Notes under the pieces: generated by a model
Databases searched by the model: none
Seen by the model: only the letters and a program-made list of their open reading frames with translations
Told to the model about the DNA's origin: nothing
Shown: positions 1 through 5,438 of the stretch, in pieces
Layout of the letters: every line of letters starts with the position of its first letter
Numbering within the stretch: position 1 is the stretch's first letter
Made by a program: the position numbers and the translations under genes
Assembly (NCBI GenBank): GCA_042088665.1
Contig: JBELMB010000118.1
Location: 1 to 15,876 of the forward strand
DNA: 15,876 nucleotides
From: JBELMB01 sp042088665
GTDB taxonomy: Bacteria > Pseudomonadota > Alphaproteobacteria > Rhodobacterales > Rhodobacteraceae
Direction: 5' to 3'

Positions 1-81
1 CCCCCCCCCCTGTGTTTCTTTTCTTCTTTTTTTCTTCGCCCCGGCGGGGGGGGGGGCGGGGGCGCCCCCCCCCCCCCCCCC
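1..81. other. Low-complexity contig-end sequence, probable artefact
   Basis: The window opens with ten C, then a pyrimidine stretch (T/C only apart from two G), then an 11-G run (46-56), further G runs, and a 17-C run (65-81). No coding potential is visible. Homopolymers of this length next to ordinary coding DNA are typical of poor read ends at a contig boundary. Overlapping PstI (CTGCAG) and EcoRI (GAATTC) sites follow at about 91-101, which may be chance or cloning residue. The bases here should not be trusted. Confidence 0.6.
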
Positions 82-120
82 GCGCTCAACTGCAGAATTC
101 CTGTCTTTCAGAAGTACATT

Positions 121-150
121 TTGACGCAGGCCCGCTGATCTCCGCAACAT
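121..150 (+). promoter_or_regulatory. Possible weak promoter of the regulator-cydAB unit
   Basis: TTGACG at 121-126 resembles a sigma-70 -35 box. CAACAT at 145-150, after an 18-base gap, is a poor -10 match (three of six bases). Transcription from here would start near position 157, directly before the palindrome at 164-183, so a repressor bound there could block it. This is a by-eye call; the -10 is weak. Confidence 0.25.
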
Positions 151-163
151 CACCCCTACTTGG

Positions 164-183
164 ATTTCAGAAATTACTGAAAT
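164..183. promoter_or_regulatory. Near-perfect 20-bp palindrome, candidate operator of the GbsR/MarR-type regulator
   Basis: The sequence ATTTCAGAAATTACTGAAAT is symmetric except for one mismatched pair (A171/A176). It has arms ATTTCAG and CTGAAAT. It ends 23 bases before the ATG of the regulator gene at 207 and is the only AT-rich symmetric element in the leader. MarR-family dimers usually bind imperfect palindromes of about 16-20 bp near their own promoters, so autoregulation and control of cydAB is the simplest reading. The palindrome is seen directly; its function is inferred. Confidence 0.55.
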
Positions 184-206
184 GACCGAGAGAGCGAAAA
201 CCACCC

Positions 207-755
207 ATGACCCTTCCCCCCCTGCAACAGGAATTCATCCTGCACTTTGGCGAAATGGGCAGCCGCTGGGGCATCAATCGCACCGTCGGGCAGATCTACG
301 CCCTGCTCTTTTTGTCGTCCAGGCCGCTGAATGCGGAAACCATCTCCACGGCGCTTGGCATCAGCCGATCGAATACCTCCATGGGCCTGAAGGAACTGCA
401 ATCCTGGACCCTGGTCCGTTTGAAACATGTCCCGGGCGACCGCCGCGACTATTTCACAACACCCGACGACCTCTGGGAGATCGTGCGCACCCTCGTGGCC
501 GAGCGCAAGAAGCGCGAAATCGATCCCACTCTGACAAAGCTGCGCGAACTCGAAATGCAGGGCCCCGCCGGTGATGACTACGCCGAAGCCCGGATTGCCG
601 AGTTGCGCGAACTCATCGAGATGATGACCGGCTTTTACGAAGACATGGCGCGCATCGAGACCGAGCGCCTCGTGAAACTGATGACCTACGGGAGCAAACT
701 CGCCGCGCTGATTGACAAGGCCGGCACGCTCTCTCCTCTGAAACCCCGCAAGTGA
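207..755 (+). CDS. GbsR/MarR-family transcriptional regulator
   Basis: This 182-residue protein is a winged-helix DNA-binding regulator of the GbsR/MarR type. The helix-turn-helix lies at about residues 40-67 (around ETISTALGISRSNTSMGLKEL), followed by a wing with GDRRDYF at about 77-83. Residues 95-165 are long charged helices, as expected for the dimerisation part. The length is normal for GbsR-like proteins. The ATG at 207 has only a weak, distant purine stretch (188-192) as ribosome site, but upstream in-frame sequence gives no better start. Only nine bases separate it from cydA, so it is the first gene of a regulator-cydA-cydB unit and probably controls the oxidase. The effector is unknown. 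A 20-bp palindrome at 164-183 is the likely binding site. The family call is secure; the target is inferred from position. Confidence 0.85.
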   Translation: MTLPPLQQEFILHFGEMGSRWGINRTVGQIYALLFLSSRPLNAETISTALGISRSNTSMGLKELQSWTLVRLKHVPGDRRDYFTTPDDLWEIVRTLVAERKKREIDPTLTKLRELEMQGPAGDDYAEARIAELRELIEMMTGFYEDMARIETERLVKLMTYGSKLAALIDKAGTLSPLKPRK

Positions 756-764
756 GCCTGACAC

Positions 765-2201
765 ATGGACGTCCTCGACACCCTGCTTCTGAGCCGCATT
801 CAATTCGCGGCCAATATCTCTTTCCACATCCTCTTTCCGACAATCACGATCGCGCTCGGCTGGGTGCTGTTGTTCTTCCGGCTGCGCTTTGCCATGACCG
901 GCGACGAAAAATGGATCGCGGCCTATCGCTTCTGGGTCAAGATCTTCGCCCTGAGCTTTGCCATGGGCGTCGTCTCCGGCATCACGATGTCGTTCCAGTT
1001 CGGCACCAACTGGCCGGGCTTCATGGAAACGGTGGGCAATATCGCCGGTCCCCTGCTGGCCTACGAAGTGCTGACCGCCTTCTTTCTCGAAGCGGCCTTT
1101 GTCGGCATCATGCTCTTTGGCTTTTCGCGCGTACCGGGATGGCTGCACATGCTGGCGACCTTCCTTGTGGCCTTTGGCACCACGGTATCGGCGTTCTGGA
1201 TCATTGTTCTGAATTCCTGGATGCACACGCCGCAAGGGTTTGAATTGATTGACGGGGTTGCCCATGCCACCAGCTGGTGGGAGATCATTTTCAACCCCTC
1301 CATGCCGTACCGGTTTGGCCACATGATCCTCGCGAGCTTCCTGACCGTGGCCTTTCTTGTGGCGGGCGTCTCTGCCTTTCGCTTGCTCATCGGCGACCGC
1401 TCGCGCGAAGTGCGCGCGGTCCTGAAAACCGGCGTTGTGCTGGGCGCGCTGCTGATCCCGGTGCAGATCTACATGGGCGACATACACGGCTTGAACACGC
1501 TGGAACACCAACCCGCCAAGGTCGCCGCGATGGAAGGCAACTGGGAGACGCAATCCAACGTGCCGCTCCTGCTCTTTGCCCTGCCCGACGAAGAGGCGCG
1601 CGAAAACCGTTTCGAGATTGGTATTCCCAGCGGGGCGTCGGTGATCCTCAAGCACAAGCCCAGCGGCGTGGTCCCCGGCCTCAACGATTTCGTGGCCGAG
1701 GATGGGACCCCCGAACACCCGCCAGTGGCCCCGGTGTTCTGGAGCTTTCGCGTCATGGTCGGCACCGGCATGACCATGCTCTTGCTCAGCTGGACCGCGA
1801 GTTTTGTGATGTGGCGGCGCAGGCACCTGCACGAAGGCCGCATCGCAGGCCATTGGATGGCCGTCGAGGGTCTGCCCAAACCGCTGCTCTGGGCGCTGGT
1901 GCCGATGGCCTTCTCTGGCTGGGTCGCCACGCTCGCGGGCTGGTACACGACCGAGATCGGCCGCCAGCCCTGGCTCGTGCACGGGGTGATGACGACCGAC
2001 ATGGCCGTGGCCGACGTGCCCGCGCCGATGGTGCTGGGCACCCTGCTGGCCTATCTCGCGATCTACGCGGCCCTGCTGATCGCCTATGTCGGCGTGATCG
2101 TCTACCTCGCGCGCAAGGCCGCGCGGGGCGAGGACGGGCGCGCCATCGACGTGCACCATTCCGGCAAGTCCCAGGTTGCCGCCCTCAGCCCCGCGGAGTG
2201 A
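765..2201 (+). CDS. cydA: Cytochrome bd-type quinol oxidase subunit I (CIO-like)
   Basis: Subunit I of a membrane quinol oxidase that oxidises ubiquinol and reduces O2 to water. The residues expected for the three hemes are present: H21 (E. coli H19), H186 in RFGHM, and M331 in FWSFRVMVG, with R329 beside it. The conserved glutamates E101 and E109 sit in the segment AFFLEAAFVG. The quinol-binding loop keeps K252 and E257 (GLNTLEHQPAKVAAMEG). At 478 residues it is shorter than E. coli CydA and lacks a long C-terminal Q-loop insertion, which fits the cyanide-insensitive-oxidase (CioA) subgroup. Cyanide resistance cannot be read from the sequence alone. It follows the GbsR/MarR-type gene by nine bases and is three bases from cydB, so the three are probably cotranscribed. 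The ATG at 765 places H21 correctly in the first membrane helix. Confidence 0.96.
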   Translation: MDVLDTLLLSRIQFAANISFHILFPTITIALGWVLLFFRLRFAMTGDEKWIAAYRFWVKIFALSFAMGVVSGITMSFQFGTNWPGFMETVGNIAGPLLAYEVLTAFFLEAAFVGIMLFGFSRVPGWLHMLATFLVAFGTTVSAFWIIVLNSWMHTPQGFELIDGVAHATSWWEIIFNPSMPYRFGHMILASFLTVAFLVAGVSAFRLLIGDRSREVRAVLKTGVVLGALLIPVQIYMGDIHGLNTLEHQPAKVAAMEGNWETQSNVPLLLFALPDEEARENRFEIGIPSGASVILKHKPSGVVPGLNDFVAEDGTPEHPPVAPVFWSFRVMVGTGMTMLLLSWTASFVMWRRRHLHEGRIAGHWMAVEGLPKPLLWALVPMAFSGWVATLAGWYTTEIGRQPWLVHGVMTTDMAVADVPAPMVLGTLLAYLAIYAALLIAYVGVIVYLARKAARGEDGRAIDVHHSGKSQVAALSPAE

Positions 2202-2204
2202 CCC

Positions 2205-3218
2205 ATGCTGCCTGATTTCACCAATCCCGCCGACTGGCTGCCTTGGGCCTTTGCCTCGCTCATGGGCTTTTCGATCCTCGTCTACGTCGTGCTCGATGGC
2301 TTCGACCTTGGGGTCGGCATCCTGTTCCCGCTGGCCTCGCCAGACGAACAGGACCGAATGATCGGATCCATCGGTCCGTTCTGGGACGCCAATGAAACAT
2401 GGCTCGTGCTGGCGGTCGGCCTGCTGCTGGTCGCGTTCCCGCAGGCCCACGGGATGATCCTGTCGACGCTCTACCTGCCGGTTTTCGCGATGCTGGTCGG
2501 CCTGATCCTGCGCGGTGTCGCCTTTGAATTCCGGGCCAAGGCGCGCGACCATCACAAGCGCCTGTGGAACCGGCTGTTCTTTGGTGGCTCCATGCTGACG
2601 GCGCTCTCGCAGGGATTTATGCTCGGGCTTTACATCATGGGGCTGGAGGTGACACAGGCCACCCTTGCCTTTGCCACGCTGACGGCGGTCTTTCTCGCCG
2701 TGGGCTACAGCTTTATCGGGGCCACATGGCTGATCCACAAGACAGATGGGCCGTTGCAGCGGACCTCCATCGGTTGGGCGCGGGGCGGTCTCTGGGGCGT
2801 GATCCTTGGCATTGGCGCGGTGTCGCTTGCCTCGCCCCTCGTATCGACCCGTATATGGGAGAAATGGCTGTCTTTTCCAGAAGTTGTCTATCTCGCGCCC
2901 CTGCCGGTTCTCTCTGGTCTGCTGATCCTCTCGCTTTGGCGGATGTTGCGCGTGATGCCCTATCCTGACGACCGACGGTCCTGGCTGCCCTTTGCGGTGA
3001 CGACCTGTCTGTTTGCGCTGGCCTACCTCGGCATGGCCTACAGCTTTTACCCCTACGTCGTGCCGGAACAGCTGACGATCTACGAGGCAGCCGCAGCCCC
3101 CGAAAGCCTGCTGATCATCCTCATCGGGGCTGCGTTCGTGGTGCCGGTCATCATCGGCTATTCGATCCTCGCTTACGTGATCTTCCGCGGCAAGGCGGGC
3201 ACGCTCAGCTACGACTGA
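2205..3218 (+). CDS. cydB: Cytochrome bd-type quinol oxidase subunit II
   Basis: Subunit II of the bd-type oxidase, the structural partner of CydA in the inner membrane. The family signature DGFDLGVG is at residues 31-38, and FWDANETWLV at about 59-68 is also typical. The rest is a series of hydrophobic helices ending in a short polar tail. The 337-residue length is close to CioB-type proteins. The start follows the cydA stop by three bases with a GGAG ribosome site in the end of cydA, so translation is probably coupled. No small CydX-like ORF was recognised behind it, and no cydDC transporter genes are in the window, so heme loading must depend on genes elsewhere. The following gene runs in the opposite direction. 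Confidence 0.95.
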   Translation: MLPDFTNPADWLPWAFASLMGFSILVYVVLDGFDLGVGILFPLASPDEQDRMIGSIGPFWDANETWLVLAVGLLLVAFPQAHGMILSTLYLPVFAMLVGLILRGVAFEFRAKARDHHKRLWNRLFFGGSMLTALSQGFMLGLYIMGLEVTQATLAFATLTAVFLAVGYSFIGATWLIHKTDGPLQRTSIGWARGGLWGVILGIGAVSLASPLVSTRIWEKWLSFPEVVYLAPLPVLSGLLILSLWRMLRVMPYPDDRRSWLPFAVTTCLFALAYLGMAYSFYPYVVPEQLTIYEAAAAPESLLIILIGAAFVVPVIIGYSILAYVIFRGKAGTLSYD

Positions 3219-3424
3219 GCGCTTTTGCGCCGGGGGGTGTCACCCAGCCTGCCGCCCCCCCCCGCGCAACGGGGTCTGACCTCGGCAAGGCGACGCGTGG
3301 GCGCCTGTGGGAGTAGCGGGCATCTGGTTGACGCCTCTCGCGACGCGCCCAACGATAAATGGCGGGGGGACTTTCAAAGTTTGCCTCGTTTTGTGTCCCC
3401 CCAAACACCGTCACCCCAGAATCG
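3219..3424. other. Intergenic region between convergent cydB and the LysR-type gene
   Basis: This 206-base GC-rich stretch has no convincing gene. Immediately after the cydB stop is a tiny hairpin GCGC-TTTT-GCGC (3219-3230). A longer inverted repeat lies at 3364-3402 and a 14-bp tandem repeat starts at 3409; both are listed separately. ORFs reading through it on either strand have no recognisable motifs and are probably spurious. Confidence 0.6.
3364..3402. terminator. Possible bidirectional terminator hairpin
   Basis: GGGGGGAC (3364-3371) pairs perfectly with GTCCCCCC (3395-3402) across a 23-base loop. It lies between two convergent genes, where a shared terminator is expected. There is no clear T-run after the stem on either strand and the loop is long, so it is not a classical Rho-independent terminator. 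Confidence 0.35.
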
Positions 3425-3436
3425 TCACCCCAGAAC
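3409..3436. repeat. 14-bp tandem duplication across the stop codon of the LysR-type gene
   Basis: CGTCACCCCAGAAT (3409-3422) is followed directly by CGTCACCCCAGAAC (3423-3436), differing only in the last base. The stop codon of the minus-strand regulator (3425-3427) lies in the second copy, so the first copy is already outside the gene and the protein end is unaffected. It looks like a slippage duplication. Confidence 0.75.
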
Positions 3437-4345
3437 CGTGACCTCTGGCGCGCCACGTCTGAGAATGCTGCAAATTTCCTGGCTGAGTTCCAGAAACTCG
3501 CCTTCGCGCGCCGTGCGTTGTCGCCAGACCATTCCGATGGTTCGCGACGGCGGCGTGCCACGGAAGGGGCGCGCCACGACGATGTCCTGATGCGTCACTT
3601 CGGACCGCACGTAGAGCGACGGCAAGAGCGACAGCCCCATCCCCATCCCGACCATCTGGCGCAGCGTGTCCAGCGAGGTGCCCTCGTAATCCTGCGACAG
3701 ATGCGCCCCGAACTGCGTGCAGATCCGTTGCACCTGCTCGAACAGTTTGTGTCCCCGCTCAAGCGCGAGGATCGTCTCGCCCTGCAACATGTGCGGCGCG
3801 ATGCTTTCCTCGCTCGCGAAACGATGATCATGGGGCATAACCACCTGAAGTGGCTCGCGAAAGATCGACCGTGTCTCGTAATCCGCCTCGCGGATCGGCA
3901 GCGGAAAGAACAGCATGTCCAGCCCCCCGGTCCCAAGTGAATCCAGCAGGTGGTCGGACAGTCCCTCCCTGACGTAAAGCTTCAGCTTGGGGTGGCTCTT
4001 GTGCAGATCCGGCACGATCAGCGGCAGCAGGTAAGAGCCAAGCGACTGCACCACCCCCACCTTGATCGTGCTTTGCAGGTTGCCCTTGTGCAGCAAGGCA
4101 AGGCTGCGGATTTCTTCGACTTCGCGCAGGGCGTTGCGGGCGTGGCCGACGATCAACTCGCCAAGCGGCGTGACCACCACCCGCGCGCGGGTGCGTTCCA
4201 CCAGAACGGTGCCAAGCTTGTTTTCCAACTCCTTGAGCTGCCCGCTCAGGGTTGGCTGCGTGACGTTGCAGGCTTCTGCGGCGCGGCGAAAGTGCCCCGT
4301 TTCGGACACCGCCACGAGGTAGCGCAATTGTTGAAGGGTGGGCAT
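3425..4345 (-). CDS. OxyR-like LysR-family regulator lacking the peroxidatic cysteine
   Basis: A 306-residue LysR-type regulator with an N-terminal winged helix-turn-helix (about residues 1-60, with FRRAAEACNVTQPTLSGQLKEL) and a C-terminal effector domain. The effector domain follows OxyR closely (LGSYLLPLIVPDLH, TSLDTLRQMVGMGMGLSLLPSL, RTIGMVWR). In E. coli OxyR, H2O2 oxidises C199 in GHC, which then bonds with C208. Here the matching stretch is ERGHKLFEQVQRIC: K200 (codon 3748-3746) replaces the peroxidatic cysteine and C209 keeps the partner nine residues later. Classical disulfide switching is therefore not expected. The ATG at 4345 is chosen because GGAGG lies four bases before it and the LysR N-terminus begins there; a TTG at 4363 has no such support. 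It is divergent from the usp-mrp operon and shares a regulatory region containing an OxyR-like site. Family call is strong; the signal is unknown. Confidence 0.9.
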   Translation of the reverse strand: MPTLQQLRYLVAVSETGHFRRAAEACNVTQPTLSGQLKELENKLGTVLVERTRARVVVTPLGELIVGHARNALREVEEIRSLALLHKGNLQSTIKVGVVQSLGSYLLPLIVPDLHKSHPKLKLYVREGLSDHLLDSLGTGGLDMLFFPLPIREADYETRSIFREPLQVVMPHDHRFASEESIAPHMLQGETILALERGHKLFEQVQRICTQFGAHLSQDYEGTSLDTLRQMVGMGMGLSLLPSLYVRSEVTHQDIVVARPFRGTPPSRTIGMVWRQRTAREGEFLELSQEICSILRRGAPEVTVLG

Positions 4346-4368
4346 GGGGCCTCCGGCGGTCAAACGTC

Positions 4369-4389
4369 TTGATAGGTATTTTCTATCAA
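4369..4389. promoter_or_regulatory. OxyR/LysR-type operator in the divergent promoter region
   Basis: TTGATAG (4369-4375), seven bases, then CTATCAA (4383-4389) form a perfect inverted repeat. The inner part is ATAG-N7-CTAT, the half-element of the known OxyR site, which is normally two such elements spaced by seven bases. A second good element is not visible on either side (the flanking expected CTAT/ATAG positions do not match). The site is 23 bases before the regulator's ATG and 80 bases before the usp ATG, the usual arrangement for a LysR regulator controlling itself and a divergent operon. Confidence 0.7.
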
Positions 4390-4397
4390 CTCAGGTG

Positions 4398-4403
4398 CAT
4401 AAT
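4398..4403 (+). promoter_or_regulatory. Possible -10 box for the usp-mrp operon
   Basis: CATAAT matches five of six bases of TATAAT. No good -35 box lies 16-18 bases upstream; that space is occupied by the right half of the operator at 4369-4389. A missing -35 next to an activator site is common for activator-dependent promoters. Called by eye only. Confidence 0.3.
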
Positions 4404-4469
4404 TCGATTTGCCCAATTAGAACGCCACCCCATCTCTTGCCAAGTCACATTCGGGGATCCTGCGCGCAC

Positions 4470-5438
4470 ATGAACCGCTTCAAGAACATTCTCGTGGTCG
4501 CCACACCCGAAGGTCTGTCGGATGCGCTGTTGGCACGGGCGAAATGGCTGGCCAAGGCAAACGGGGCGCGGCTGACCCTGATTGATGTGCTGGACAGCAA
4601 CCCGGGCGACCTTGATCGGCTGCTCACGGTGCTGCCCAGCGCCCGCGCCCGCGATGTCGAAGAAAAGCTGCGCGCCCATCATGCCGTCGGTCTCACCGAG
4701 GCCGCGCAACCATTGCGCGATGCGGGGCTGGAGGTTGCGACACGGCTGCTGTCCGGCGTCGGCTTTGTCGAGATCATCCGACACGTGCTGAGCGACGGCA
4801 CCGATCTCGTGCTCAAGGCCGCAGATCGCACGCCCACGCTTGACGTGCTTGGCGGGCCGGATCTGCATCTGTTGCGCAAATGCCCCTGCCCGGTCTGGGT
4901 GTTGCATGGCGCCGCCGGTCCCGCAGCCCGCCGGATCGTCGCCGCCGTCGACCCGGATCCAGAGGATGCCGCACGCGACGCGTTGAACCATCAGGTCATG
5001 CAATTGGCCACGTCGCTGGCCCGTCCCGATGGCGCGCGGCTGGACGTGGTGCATGCCTGGGTGCTTTACGAGGAATCCGCGCTGCGCAGCGCGTTGGTTC
5101 AGGCCCCCGAGGCCGAAGTGACCGCCCTGTTGACCCGGGCGGAACACGAAAGCGCGGCGCGGCTGGCGCATCTGACCGGGGCCTACGCGGGGTTCGCGGA
5201 CCTCATGCACATTGCCCACGTCAAAGGCACCCCCGCGGATGTGATCGTTCAGCATGCCGAGAACGAGCGCACCGACACGCTGGTCATGGGCACGCTGGGG
5301 CGCACCGGCCTTGCGGGGCTGTTCATCGGGAACACCGCGGAGACGGTTCTGAACCGCGTCGGATGTTCCGTTCTGGCGGTCAAGCCCGAAGGCTTTGTCT
5401 CGCCCGTCACCCTCGACACGGAGGCACAGCCAGCATGA
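4470..5438 (+). CDS. Two-domain universal stress protein (UspA superfamily)
   Basis: A 322-residue soluble protein made of two Usp domains (about 1-147 and 152-306), an arrangement like UspE. The first begins with FKNILVVATPEGLSDALLARA, and its nucleotide-loop region is degenerate (KAADRTPTLDVLGGPD). The second keeps the ATP-binding pattern G274-x2-G277-x9-G287-N288 followed by T, with VLAVKPEGF closing the domain, so it may bind ATP. The ATG at 4470 is preferred because the Usp fold starts directly there; a longer frame to 4338 would run over the operator and into the divergent gene. Its ribosome site is weak (GGGGA, 13 bases off). The stop overlaps the mrpA start as ATGA, so it is the first gene of the Mrp operon, suggesting a role tied to antiporter function or energy state. 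Exact role unknown. Confidence 0.9.
   Translation: MNRFKNILVVATPEGLSDALLARAKWLAKANGARLTLIDVLDSNPGDLDRLLTVLPSARARDVEEKLRAHHAVGLTEAAQPLRDAGLEVATRLLSGVGFVEIIRHVLSDGTDLVLKAADRTPTLDVLGGPDLHLLRKCPCPVWVLHGAAGPAARRIVAAVDPDPEDAARDALNHQVMQLATSLARPDGARLDVVHAWVLYEESALRSALVQAPEAEVTALLTRAEHESAARLAHLTGAYAGFADLMHIAHVKGTPADVIVQHAENERTDTLVMGTLGRTGLAGLFIGNTAETVLNRVGCSVLAVKPEGFVSPVTLDTEAQPA

Noticed and set aside
174..2738. 854-codon open frame on the minus strand opposite the regulator, cydA and cydB
   Set aside because: It is antisense to well-recognised proteins, is rich in H, R, Q and E with no known domain, and is typical of antisense open frames in high-GC DNA.
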